NCBI RefSeq assembly: GCF_027945075.1 | Contig: NZ_CP116034.1 | Span: 2,356,001 to 2,420,000 of the forward strand | DNA: 64,000 bases | Reading direction: 5' to 3' | From: Chryseobacterium sp. CY350 | GTDB lineage: Bacteria > Bacteroidota > Bacteroidia > Flavobacteriales > Weeksellaceae | Shown: positions 7,884 through 16,341 of the stretch, piece by piece | Layout: each line of letters starts with the position of its first letter | Position numbering within the stretch: position 1 is the stretch's first letter | Program-made: the position numbers and the translations under genes | Notes under the pieces: generated by a model | Told to the model about the DNA's origin: nothing | What the model saw: only the letters and a program-made list of their open reading frames with translations | Databases searched by the model: none

Positions 7884-9017
7884 ATGAACAAAGAAATTTA
7901 CATTACAGATTACAACTGCGTCACGCCTTTGGGTTTTGATGTGGAATCAAACTGGACAGCGATTCTGGAAGGAAAATCCGGCGTGGCTTTGCATAAAATT
8001 ATCGATGATCATGACACATTTTTTGTTTCTAAAATTCATTCTGAGAAATTGGATGAGGAATTTAATAAACACTTTGATAATAAAAATTTCACGAGACTTG
8101 AAAAAATGTTTCTTTTGAGTCTAAAACCTTTGGTAGAAAGACATCAGATTTCAAATGATACCGGTTTTATTTTATCAACAACCAAAGGAAATATCAGTTT
8201 ATTAAAAAATGAAAGCACTTTACCGGAAGGCATTTACCTCTCAAAATTAGCCCGAAAACTGGCTGATTTTTTTGGATTTAAAACCAAACCGATTGTGGTT
8301 TCCAACGCTTGTGTTTCCGGAGTAATGGCGATTTCTGTTGCGAAAAATATGATTCAGACAGGAAAATACAAAGATGCTTTTGTAGTTGCCGGAGATGAGA
8401 TTTCTGAGTTTGTAATTTCGGGTTTCAATTCTTTTCAGGCGATTGGAAGCGAACCTTGCAAACCTTACGATAAAAACCGAAACGGTATTAATCTGGGTGA
8501 AGCAACAGCAAGTGCATTCATCACTTCTACCCCATCAGAAAACGAAAAGTTTAGATTTAAAGTTCTCGGTGACTCCGCAATTAACGATGCAAATCACATT
8601 TCCGGACCATCAAGAACCGGCGACGGATTGTTTTTGAGCGTTAAAAATGCAATGAAAGAAGCAAATGTTTCATCAGAACAAATAGATTTTATTTCCGCTC
8701 ACGGAACCGCTACGCTTTACAACGACGAAATGGAAGCCATCGCTTTCAACAGAATGGATTTGCAAAATGTTCCGCTCAACAGTATGAAAGGTTTTTACGG
8801 TCATTGTCTAGGCGCATCTGGTTTATTAGAAAGCATCATTTCTATGGAATCGGCTTTGAAAAACACTTTAATTCAATCTAAAAATTTTAAAGAAATGGGT
8901 GTTTCTCAGGATTTGAATATCATTAAAGAAAATCAATCGGCAGAAATCAGATATATTCTGAAAACGGCTTCTGGTTTTGGCGGATGTAATGCCGCAATTA
9001 TTTTGGAGAAATGTTAA
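7884..9017 (+). CDS. beta-ketoacyl-ACP synthase (FabF/ApeO-like)
   Basis: A 377-aa condensing enzyme with an intact triad: Cys133 (SNACVSGV), His263 (AHGTATLYNDE) and His297 (GHCLGASG). It is a shorter KAS II-like member, as found in aryl polyene and flexirubin clusters, and probably extends the ACP-bound aryl chain. The next gene begins at the base after its stop codon, so the two are very likely one translation unit. Confidence 0.85.
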   Translation: MNKEIYITDYNCVTPLGFDVESNWTAILEGKSGVALHKIIDDHDTFFVSKIHSEKLDEEFNKHFDNKNFTRLEKMFLLSLKPLVERHQISNDTGFILSTTKGNISLLKNESTLPEGIYLSKLARKLADFFGFKTKPIVVSNACVSGVMAISVAKNMIQTGKYKDAFVVAGDEISEFVISGFNSFQAIGSEPCKPYDKNRNGINLGEATASAFITSTPSENEKFRFKVLGDSAINDANHISGPSRTGDGLFLSVKNAMKEANVSSEQIDFISAHGTATLYNDEMEAIAFNRMDLQNVPLNSMKGFYGHCLGASGLLESIISMESALKNTLIQSKNFKEMGVSQDLNIIKENQSAEIRYILKTASGFGGCNAAIILEKC

Positions 9018-9566
9018 ATGAAAACAATGAAGAAAACAGACATTTGCACCATAGAAAACTCAAAAATAATCGTTAACGAACAAACTATTTTTGAAACTAA
9101 AACCGAAAATTTCTCAGATTTCGCGAAAGAAGCTTATAAAAATTTCGAACTAAATTATCCTAAATTTCATAAAATGGATAATCTGAGCAAATTGGCTTTT
9201 ATGGCTTCCGAAATGATTCTGAAAAATGATGATCACAGCAATACCGCATTGGTTTTTGCCAACAAATCCTCAAGCCTCGACACTGATTTTAAATATCAGG
9301 TAAGCATTAATTCTCAGGAAAATTATTTCCCGAGTCCTGCCGTATTTGTGTACACTTTACCCAACATTTGCGTGGGCGAAATCAGTATTAAACATAAAAT
9401 GCAGACCGAAAATGCCTTTTTTGTCTTGGATGAATTTGATGAAGAATTTTTGAATTCATACGCGGCACAGATTCTGCAATCAGGGAAAGCTGAAAAAGTC
9501 TTGTGCGGCTGGGTCGAACTATATCAGGAAAGTTATAAAGCTTTTGTATATTTGCTGACTTTGTAA
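9018..9566 (+). CDS. ketosynthase-like protein lacking a complete catalytic set
   Basis: A 182-aa protein directly abutting the ketosynthase at 7884. The middle ([17 protein letters not shown], then [20 protein letters not shown]) follows the N-terminal thiolase-fold half of condensing enzymes, but the HGT and GH motifs are absent and the length is half the usual. In flexirubin clusters such short proteins are annotated as 3-oxoacyl-ACP synthase. I infer a non-catalytic partner, like a chain-length factor, of the preceding enzyme. It is not an obvious broken gene, because the frame is clean and tightly packed. Confidence 0.55.
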   Translation: MKTMKKTDICTIENSKIIVNEQTIFETKTENFSDFAKEAYKNFELNYPKFHKMDNLSKLAFMASEMILKNDDHSNTALVFANKSSSLDTDFKYQVSINSQENYFPSPAVFVYTLPNICVGEISIKHKMQTENAFFVLDEFDEEFLNSYAAQILQSGKAEKVLCGWVELYQESYKAFVYLLTL

Positions 9567-9569
9567 TAT

Positions 9570-9657
9570 AACAATTTAACAATGTAAAAGTTTACCAATA
9601 CTTAAATACCTTGAAATAATTGGTAATTGCTAAACCGATACATTGGTACATTATAAA
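9570..9657. repeat. AACAATGTAA-type interspersed repeat, copy 1
   Basis: A short A/T-rich repeat region with AACAATTTAACAATGTAA on the left and TGGTACATTATAAATG on the right, partly self-complementary. Related stretches lie at 9932-10001 and 22204-22281, each just before or after a pigment-cluster gene. Confidence 0.45.
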
Positions 9658-9669
9658 TGAAATTTATTT

Positions 9670-9927
9670 ATGGACGATTTAAAATTAGAATTAAAAAACA
9701 AAATTATAGAAGTTCTTAATCTTGAGGACGTTACAATCGAAGAAATCAAAGATACGGATCCACTTTTTGGCGGTGGTCTTGGTTTAGATTCAATTGATGC
9801 ATTAGAGTTGATTGTAATGCTTGACAAAGACTACGGAATCAAATTGGCAGACCCAAAAAAAGGGAAAGAAATCTTCCAGTCAATTGAAGTGATGGCAAAG
9901 TACATCGACGAAAACAGAACAAAATAA
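9670..9927 (+). CDS. acyl carrier protein (first of two)
   Basis: An 85-aa acidic helical protein with the phosphopantetheine site Ser41 in GLGLDSIDALEL. The GGGLGLDS form is typical of ACPs from aryl polyene clusters. It carries the growing aryl polyene or acyl chain for the neighbouring condensing enzymes. It sits between two repeat-filled gaps, 12 bases after one and followed by the other. Together with the second ACP at 20714, the cluster has one carrier per arm. Confidence 0.9.
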   Translation: MDDLKLELKNKIIEVLNLEDVTIEEIKDTDPLFGGGLGLDSIDALELIVMLDKDYGIKLADPKKGKEIFQSIEVMAKYIDENRTK

Positions 9928-9931
9928 ATTA

Positions 9932-10001
9932 ATTTATCAATCTAACAATGTAACAGTCTGGCAATTACTGGTAAACTGTTACATTGCTACATTGTTACAT
10001 T
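9932..10001. repeat. AACAATGTAA-type interspersed repeat, copy 2
   Basis: Contains the inverted repeat AATGTAACAGT (9947-9957) / ACTGTTACATT (9975-9985), followed by a second ACATTGTTACAT. It fills the gap between the ACP and ketosynthase genes and could fold as an intercistronic hairpin. Confidence 0.5.
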
Positions 10002-10009
10002 TGTAAAAG

Positions 10010-11206
10010 ATGAGTCAAAAAATTGCCATTACAGGAATGGGCATTATTTCCTCCATTGGTAACAATGTCGAGGAAAATTTTATTTCGCTCACGACTGGTA
10101 AACACGGCATTTCAGATATCGAAATGTTTGAAACACGCCACGCCGGAAGCATCAAAACAGGCGAGATAAAATTGTCTAACGAAGATCTTATCCGAAAACT
10201 TCAGCTTCGTGAAGATAATAATATCACGAGAACCACCTTATTAGGAATGATCGCTGCGAAGGAAGCTGTTGAAAGCTCCGAAATTTCGAATATCAATGAA
10301 TATAAAACCGGACTGATCTCTTCCACAAGCGTTGCAGGAATGGATTTTACCGAAAAATATTTCTACACCTACGAAGATTTTCCTGAAAAGCAAAAATATA
10401 TTGACTCGCACGATGCCGGAAATTCTTCTTTGGCGATTGCAGAATTATTGGGTCTGAAAGGAATGGTTTCTACCATCAGTACCGCTTGTTCTTCAGCCGC
10501 AAACGCCATTATGATGGGAGCAAAACTCATTAAGAATGGCGTTCTTGACCGTGTAATTGTTGGTGGTGCAGATTCGCTTTCGAAGTTTACTTTGAATGGA
10601 TTTAATACGCTGATGATTTTGACGGATTCTTACAATACACCTTTTGATAATAAAAGAAAAGGTCTGAATCTGGGTGAAGCAGCGGCTTTTCTCATTTTGG
10701 AATCTGATGAAGTGGTGAAAAAAGAAAATAAAAAAGTCCTTGCTTATCTTTCCGGATATGGAAATGCCAACGATGCGCATCACCAGACCGCTTCTTCGGA
10801 AAACGGACAAGGCGCGTTTTTAGCAATGGAAAAAGCGTTGAAAGTTTCTGGTTTAAATAAAGAAAACATCGATTACATCAACGTTCACGGCACAGCGACA
10901 CCTAATAATGATTTGTCTGAAGGTGTTGCAATGATTCGGATTTTTGGCGAAAAGCAAGTTCCGGAATTCAGTTCTACCAAAGCGTTTACGGGTCATACTT
11001 TGGCAGCAGCAGCAGGAATTGAAGCCGTTTACTCGATTTTGGCGATGCAGAATAATGTGATTTTTCCAAATTTAAATTTCAAAACCAAAATGGAAGAATT
11101 TGATTTGACACCAGTTACCGAACTGAAAGAGAAAAATATCAACCATGTACTTTCCAACTCATTTGGATTTGGCGGAAACTGTTCAACTTTAATTTTTTCT
11201 AAATAA
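10010..11206 (+). CDS. beta-ketoacyl-ACP synthase II-like (FabF/ApeR-like)
   Basis: A 398-aa full-length KAS II with Cys160 (STACSSAANAI), His293 (NVHGTATPNND) and His329 (FTGHTLAAAAG). It is a likely chain-extending enzyme of the polyene. The last base of its TAA is the A of the next ATG, so it is coupled to the following ketosynthase-like gene, reminiscent of KS/chain-length-factor pairs. Confidence 0.88.
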   Translation: MSQKIAITGMGIISSIGNNVEENFISLTTGKHGISDIEMFETRHAGSIKTGEIKLSNEDLIRKLQLREDNNITRTTLLGMIAAKEAVESSEISNINEYKTGLISSTSVAGMDFTEKYFYTYEDFPEKQKYIDSHDAGNSSLAIAELLGLKGMVSTISTACSSAANAIMMGAKLIKNGVLDRVIVGGADSLSKFTLNGFNTLMILTDSYNTPFDNKRKGLNLGEAAAFLILESDEVVKKENKKVLAYLSGYGNANDAHHQTASSENGQGAFLAMEKALKVSGLNKENIDYINVHGTATPNNDLSEGVAMIRIFGEKQVPEFSSTKAFTGHTLAAAAGIEAVYSILAMQNNVIFPNLNFKTKMEEFDLTPVTELKEKNINHVLSNSFGFGGNCSTLIFSK

Positions 11207-12267
11207 TGCGTGCAGTTTACATCAACAGTGCCGCCTGCATCTCGGTTCAGGACACTTTAAACGAAAATTTTTTCGATACTTTAAAAGCTGCTAATTCGGT
11301 TCAGGTTCTAAAAGCGATTGAGCCCAATTACAAAGAATTCATTCCGCCTGCAATGATCAGGAGAATGTCTAAAACAGTGAAAATGAGTTCGGTAGCTTCC
11401 CATTTTGCATTAAAAGAAGCAGAAATAGAAAAACCGGATGCCATTATTGTAGGAACTGGAATGGGATGTTCTCAGGATTCTGAAAAGTTTCTGAAAAATG
11501 TGATTGATAATCAGGAAGAGTTTCTCACGCCGACTTTCTTCATTCAATCCACGCACAATACCGTTTCCGGGCAAATTGCTTTGGGATTGCAGTGTCACGG
11601 CTATAATTTTACTTACGTGAATTGTTCGTCCTCGCTCGAATTTTCAATGCTGGATGCAAAACTTCAGATTTTGGATGGAGAATCTGAAAATGTTTTGGTA
11701 GGTTCAACAGACGAACAAACTGACCGGACGATGGAATTATACAAATTGAATCATTCCATTAAAAAAGAAGAAAATCTTCCAGTTGATTATTTAAATTCAA
11801 TAACAGAAGGCGTGATTTGGGGTGAAGGTTCCAGCTTTTTTGTTTTAGGAAAAGAAAAAACCGAAAATTCTTACGCTCAATTAAAAGATATTCAAATCAT
11901 TAACACATTAGAATTAGACGAAACTCAACAATTCATTGAAGATTTTTTAGCAAAGAATAATTTAACCAATCAAGATATTGATGCTCTGATTTTAGGTTTC
12001 AGCGGAGATTCAAAAACTGATGTTTATTACAAAAACGTGATTCCTGTTTTTGAAAATTCTTCGTTATTGTATTACAAACATTTGAGTGGAGAATTCAATA
12101 CAGCAAGCGGTTTTTCAACATTTATGGCTTGTCAGATTTTGAAGAATCAAGAAATTCCGGAAGCGATGATGATTAACGAGGTAAAAAAGGAAAGCATCAA
12201 AAACATTCTTCTCTATAATCATCTTAAAGGAAAAGATCATAGTCTTGTTTTGTTGGAAAGAGCTTAA
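11206..12267 (+). CDS. ketosynthase-family partner, first catalytic His missing
   Basis: A 353-aa condensing-enzyme homologue. Cys140 is kept (YVNCSSSLEF), but where the HGT motif is expected the sequence reads LILGFSGDSKTD, and a His remains only in YYKHLSGEFNTASGF. It overlaps the complete KAS II by one base. I infer a chain-length-factor-like subunit or a condensing enzyme of altered chemistry. Annotated relatives are usually called beta-ketoacyl synthase. Confidence 0.7.
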   Translation: MRAVYINSAACISVQDTLNENFFDTLKAANSVQVLKAIEPNYKEFIPPAMIRRMSKTVKMSSVASHFALKEAEIEKPDAIIVGTGMGCSQDSEKFLKNVIDNQEEFLTPTFFIQSTHNTVSGQIALGLQCHGYNFTYVNCSSSLEFSMLDAKLQILDGESENVLVGSTDEQTDRTMELYKLNHSIKKEENLPVDYLNSITEGVIWGEGSSFFVLGKEKTENSYAQLKDIQIINTLELDETQQFIEDFLAKNNLTNQDIDALILGFSGDSKTDVYYKNVIPVFENSSLLYYKHLSGEFNTASGFSTFMACQILKNQEIPEAMMINEVKKESIKNILLYNHLKGKDHSLVLLERA

Positions 12268-12323
12268 ATACCTTAACTTTAATAAAAAAGTAAAGCCGTT
12301 GAGTTAATCCAAAACCATTACAA

Positions 12324-13073
12324 ATGAAACATTACCCATTCATCATCTTTTATATTTTCTTAAATGTCTTCATCTACGCATTTCAGGGGACAATTTGGGT
12401 TTATATTTACTGTTTCCTCCTGTTTTCAGCAGTTGTAGTTTGGGGTTCGTTTGATATTGAATTAGGCTATTTTATTAAAAGTATTACACATAAAAGAACC
12501 AAAACAAAAGAAGTTGCGTTGACTTTCGATGACGGATCGACAGAACTTACTCCGAAGTTTTTAGATTTATTAAAAGAAAACAACATCAAAGCCACCTTTT
12601 TCTGTATCGGAAAACAGATTGAGAAATATCCCGAAACTTTCCAAAGAATCATTGCAGAAGGCCATTCAATCGGCAATCACACTTTTTCACATTTAAATAA
12701 CACCGGATTTTTATCAGCTTCAAAAATGATTGATGAAATTCAAAAATGTGATGAAGTGATGTTGAAAATTGGAAATATCAAAACTGATTTGTATCGACCA
12801 CCTTTTGGAGTTACCAATCCGAATATTGCAAAGGCGATCAAAAAAACAAATAAGAAAAGTATCGGCTGGAATGTCCGATCGTTGGATACAGTAATTGAAG
12901 ACGAGAAAAAAATATATAACAAAATCACTAAAAATTTAAAAAAAGGAAGCATCATTCTACTTCACGATACTTCACAAAAAACTTATAATGTTTTGGTGGA
13001 ATTATTGTTATTTTTGGAGCGTAAAAAATATTCAACTTTCACGATTGATTCAATCATTAAATCAGAAAAATAA
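12324..13073 (+). CDS. polysaccharide deacetylase family protein (NodB domain)
   Basis: A 249-aa protein with two N-terminal membrane helices (about residues 4-45) and a NodB homology domain: TFDDGSTE (motif 1 with catalytic Asp), HTFSH (zinc His pair) and RPPFG (motif 3). It probably removes an acetyl or similar group at the membrane. Its presence in flexirubin clusters is regular, but its role there is unknown. Its stop overlaps the lolA start by one base. Confidence 0.85.
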   Translation: MKHYPFIIFYIFLNVFIYAFQGTIWVYIYCFLLFSAVVVWGSFDIELGYFIKSITHKRTKTKEVALTFDDGSTELTPKFLDLLKENNIKATFFCIGKQIEKYPETFQRIIAEGHSIGNHTFSHLNNTGFLSASKMIDEIQKCDEVMLKIGNIKTDLYRPPFGVTNPNIAKAIKKTNKKSIGWNVRSLDTVIEDEKKIYNKITKNLKKGSIILLHDTSQKTYNVLVELLLFLERKKYSTFTIDSIIKSEK

Positions 13074-13699
13074 TGTTTAAAAATATAGCTTTCTTATCAT
13101 TTTTCTTAATTTCTAGTTTCATTTTTGCTCAAAACACAGTAATGACGAGCGCAGAATCAAAAGCATTTGTGATGAAGATTTCTACTGAATCCAAACAAAT
13201 TAAAACTTTGCAGAGCGATTTTATTCAAACCAAAAAGATGGATTTTCTGGATAAAAACATCGTAACTTCAGGCAGAATGTCTTTAAAATCGCCCAACACT
13301 TTAAGCTGGAAATACACAAAACCTTATCAATACAGTATTATTTTTAAAGACAACAAAATTTTTATTAACGATCAGGGAAAAAAATCTTCGGTTGATACGA
13401 AAAGTAAAACCTTTGAGAAAATAAATAAATTAATCGTGGGAAGTTCCAACGGACAGATGTTTAGCGATCCGGAATTTTCAGTGGTTTACTTAAAAAATTC
13501 AAGTTCAAACATTGCTAAATTCACTCCGAAATCTGCGCAATTGCTGAAATATATTAAACAGATCGAGCTTCATTTCCCTAAGAACCAAACGACAGTTTCA
13601 CAGGTAAATATGACAGAAGCTTCTGGCGACACCACAAATATCGTTTTCAAAAACACCAAAATAAATGCGCCGATTCCTGCTTCAGAGTTTTCTTTATAG
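13073..13699 (+). CDS. lolA: outer membrane lipoprotein carrier protein LolA-like
   Basis: A 208-aa secreted protein with a signal peptide (FKNIAFLSFFLISSFIFAQ) and the LolA fold pattern: LQSDFIQTKKMDFLDKNI near residue 43, then GRMSLKSPNTLSWKYTKPY. In pigment clusters such LolA paralogues probably shuttle a hydrophobic product across the periplasm to the outer membrane and are not the housekeeping LolA. It begins on the stop of the deacetylase gene and overlaps the next gene by 35 bases. Confidence 0.75.
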   Translation: MFKNIAFLSFFLISSFIFAQNTVMTSAESKAFVMKISTESKQIKTLQSDFIQTKKMDFLDKNIVTSGRMSLKSPNTLSWKYTKPYQYSIIFKDNKIFINDQGKKSSVDTKSKTFEKINKLIVGSSNGQMFSDPEFSVVYLKNSSSNIAKFTPKSAQLLKYIKQIELHFPKNQTTVSQVNMTEASGDTTNIVFKNTKINAPIPASEFSL

Positions 13700-14300
13700 C
13701 CTGATTTTTCTAGCTTTTATTTCGTGTAAAACGTTTGAGCTAAAAAATGCAGAAATGGTTTCGAACTCCAAAAAAGAGATTGAAAATCTGTACTTTACGT
13801 CAAATGAAGATTATGTTTACAAATGCCAAATGGAAGTTTACGGCAATGACATCAGCGGAATTTTGATCGTCAAAAAAATATCCGAAACAAAACACAGAGT
13901 TGTGATGACCTCAGATTTCGGGAACAAAATGATTGATTTTGAAATCTCTGAAAGTGATTTCAAAATCAACTATGTTTTGGAAGATTTAAACAAAAAAATG
14001 GTCATTAATTTTTTCAAAAACGACTTTCGGGAATTACTAAGAAAGAAATATTCTGTTGTCGAAAGTTTTGAAAATGAAAAATCAAATATTTTCAGGTCAG
14101 AATTGGACAAAAAAAATTACTATCTGTCTTTCAGCAAAGAAAATTCTCTGCTTACACAAATTGTTTATACAAGAAATAATAAGGAAAAAATCAATTTTAG
14201 TTTTGAAGCTAAAAAACCTACTTTTGCAGAGACGATTCATCTTGAACACAAAGATTTCAAGATCGATATCAAACTATTTCAGATAACCGAAACAGAATAA
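13665..14300 (+). CDS. lipoprotein of the pigment cluster
   Basis: A 211-aa protein whose signal peptide (FLLQSFLYSLIFLAFISC) ends in a lipobox with Cys21, so it should be lipid-anchored. Its coding start lies 35 bases inside lolA; the long overlap is real because the signal sequence is encoded there. The rest is beta-rich, with no family that I recognise. Pairing with LolA suggests an outer-membrane acceptor, a LolB-like role, which is inference. Confidence 0.7.
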   Translation: MRRFLLQSFLYSLIFLAFISCKTFELKNAEMVSNSKKEIENLYFTSNEDYVYKCQMEVYGNDISGILIVKKISETKHRVVMTSDFGNKMIDFEISESDFKINYVLEDLNKKMVINFFKNDFRELLRKKYSVVESFENEKSNIFRSELDKKNYYLSFSKENSLLTQIVYTRNNKEKINFSFEAKKPTFAETIHLEHKDFKIDIKLFQITETE

Positions 14301-14302
14301 AA

Positions 14303-14677
14303 ATGCAAACCATACTGACAGATTTTTACACTTTAGAAAACTACGAAAAATCAGAAACCGGAAGTTTCACAGCTCATATTAAATTAAATCAGGATCACGA
14401 TATTTTCAAAGGTCATTTTCCGGGAAATCCTGTTACGCCAGGCGTTTGTATGATGCAAATTGTAAAAGAACTGAGTGAAGAATTTACAGGAAAAAAACTA
14501 TTTTTAAAAACGGCTTCCAATGTGAAATTTATGGCGATTATCAATCCTTTTGAGACACCTGATTTAACACTTCAACTGGATATTAAAGAAGTCGAAAACG
14601 AAGTGAAGGTAAAAAACACAACATCTTTTGGCGAGACTATTGCACTGAAAATGTCTGTTAATTACACAAAGATTTAA
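14303..14677 (+). CDS. FabZ-like 3-hydroxyacyl-ACP dehydratase (ApeI-like)
   Basis: A 124-aa hot-dog protein with the FabZ signature FKGHFPGNPVTPGVCMMQ near residue 35. The catalytic His is in GHFPG, but the usual Glu after PGV has become Gln (MMQ), as in several aryl polyene ApeI-like proteins. It likely forms the double bonds of the polyene. It starts two bases after the lipoprotein gene stop. Confidence 0.75.
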   Translation: MQTILTDFYTLENYEKSETGSFTAHIKLNQDHDIFKGHFPGNPVTPGVCMMQIVKELSEEFTGKKLFLKTASNVKFMAIINPFETPDLTLQLDIKEVENEVKVKNTTSFGETIALKMSVNYTKI

Positions 14678-14679
14678 TT

Positions 14680-15165
14680 ATGAGACTTCTATTTTCATTC
14701 ATAACGGCTTTATTTTTATTTTTTCAGAACGGAGATTTAGATGGTTTAAGAAACGCTTATTCCAAAGCTAATTCATCCAACGATGGCGCAAAAAACTTCA
14801 TTCAGCTGGCTGATAAAAATTCCTCTTCCGATCCTTTGGTTAAAGGGTATAAAGCTGCTGCAAAAATTCTCGAAGCCAAAGTGACTACAGAAAAAAACAA
14901 GAGAAAATCTTTCGTAAAATCTGGTGCAACTGATCTTGAAGCCGTTATAAAATCAAACCCAAACAACGTAGAACTGCGGGTGATCCGAATGAGTGTTCAG
15001 GAAAACATCCCTAAAATTGTTGGCTATTCTAAAAATCTGAAAGAAGACAAAACTTTTATTTTAAATAATTTTTCTAAACAGAATTCTACTCTGAAAACCT
15101 ACATCAAAAAGTTTGCAATGCAGTCTAAAACGATGACTGCGACGGAAAAAAATGCATTAAAATAA
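14680..15165 (+). CDS. secreted helical hypothetical protein
   Basis: A 161-aa protein with a short N-terminal signal (RLLFSFITALFLFFQNG) followed by helices. Spacing such as SKANSSNDGAKNFIQLADK and IKSNPNNVELRVIRM suggests TPR-like repeats. It sits two bases from both neighbours, so it is an operon member, probably a periplasmic part of the pigment machinery. The family was not recognised. Confidence 0.6.
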   Translation: MRLLFSFITALFLFFQNGDLDGLRNAYSKANSSNDGAKNFIQLADKNSSSDPLVKGYKAAAKILEAKVTTEKNKRKSFVKSGATDLEAVIKSNPNNVELRVIRMSVQENIPKIVGYSKNLKEDKTFILNNFSKQNSTLKTYIKKFAMQSKTMTATEKNALK

Positions 15166-16338
15166 ATGACACTTTCGGAAGTACAGAATTCAATTTCTGA
15201 GCGAAAAATCTGCGTTTTAATTCCTACTTTCAACAATGGCAAAACGTTGAAAAGAGTCATTGAAGGCGTTTTGGAATACACACAGAATATCATCATCGTC
15301 AACGACGGTTCTACTGATTCCACTTCAGAAATTCTAACAAGTTATTCCCAGTTGAGCATTATCAATTTGCCTCAAAACAAAGGAAAAGGAAACGCGTTAA
15401 AGTCGGGTTTTAGGAAAGCGACAGAACTTGGCTACCATCACGCCATCACCATCGATTCTGATGGACAGCATTATCCGGACGATATTCCTGTTTTTGTTGA
15501 AGCCTTGCAGGAAGAAAACGAAGATGTTTTACTGATTGGAAACCGAAATATGTCCCAAGACGGAATTCCAAAAAAAAGCAGTTTTGGAAATAATTTTTCC
15601 AACTTCTGGTTTTGGTTTGAGACGGGAATCAAGCTCCATGACACACAATCCGGCTACAGACTTTATCCGTTAAAAAAAATTCCGAAGAAATATTTCACCC
15701 CAAAATTTGAGTTCGAAATTGAAATTATCGTAAGAACTGCCTGGCGTCACGTTCAAATAAAAAATGTCCCGATTAAGGTTTTGTACGATCCTGCAGAACG
15801 CGTTTCTCACTTCAGACCATTTAAAGATTTTACGAGGATCAGCATTCTGAATACCATTCTCGTTGCAATCACGCTGACTTATATTATTCCCCGAAATTTC
15901 ATTAATAACTTCAGAAAAAAAAGTTTTAAGAGGTTTTTAAAAGAAGACATTTTGGAAAGTGACGGAAGCAATCGTGTTAAAGCATTTTCAGTAGCTTTAG
16001 GTGTTTTTGTGGGATTCTCTCCGTTTTGGGGTTTCCACACTTTACTGGTGATCTCGCTATCAGTCTTATTTAAACTGAATAAAGTTCTTGCATTTGTGGC
16101 TTCCAATGTCAGTTTGCCGCCGTTTATACCTTTTATTATAGTTGCCTCATTATTTTTAGGCGCACCTTTTGTGGCTGGCGATAGCGATATTTTTAATCAG
16201 GAATGGAACTTCGACTTAGTAAAAAATCATCTCTTGCAATATATCATCGGAAGTTTTATTTTAGCTGGCACAATGTCTGTGATCATCTGGGTTATTACGT
16301 TTATATTTTTAAATAAGGTAAATCCTGATAATAAATAA
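15166..16338 (+). CDS. glycosyltransferase family 2 fused to a DUF2062 membrane domain
   Basis: A 390-aa protein. Residues about 14-240 are a GT-A glycosyltransferase (LIPTFNNGKTL, IVNDGSTDST, and TIDSDGQH as the DxD-like site). Residues about 270-385 form a DUF2062 domain with helices (VALGVFVGFSPFWGFHTLLV, then ASNVSLPPFIPFIIVA). This fusion is a regular member of flexirubin and aryl polyene clusters, possibly modifying a lipid carrier or the product. It ends the + strand run and converges on the C45 gene four bases away. Confidence 0.85.
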   Translation: MTLSEVQNSISERKICVLIPTFNNGKTLKRVIEGVLEYTQNIIIVNDGSTDSTSEILTSYSQLSIINLPQNKGKGNALKSGFRKATELGYHHAITIDSDGQHYPDDIPVFVEALQEENEDVLLIGNRNMSQDGIPKKSSFGNNFSNFWFWFETGIKLHDTQSGYRLYPLKKIPKKYFTPKFEFEIEIIVRTAWRHVQIKNVPIKVLYDPAERVSHFRPFKDFTRISILNTILVAITLTYIIPRNFINNFRKKSFKRFLKEDILESDGSNRVKAFSVALGVFVGFSPFWGFHTLLVISLSVLFKLNKVLAFVASNVSLPPFIPFIIVASLFLGAPFVAGDSDIFNQEWNFDLVKNHLLQYIIGSFILAGTMSVIIWVITFIFLNKVNPDNK

Positions 16339-16341
16339 TTG

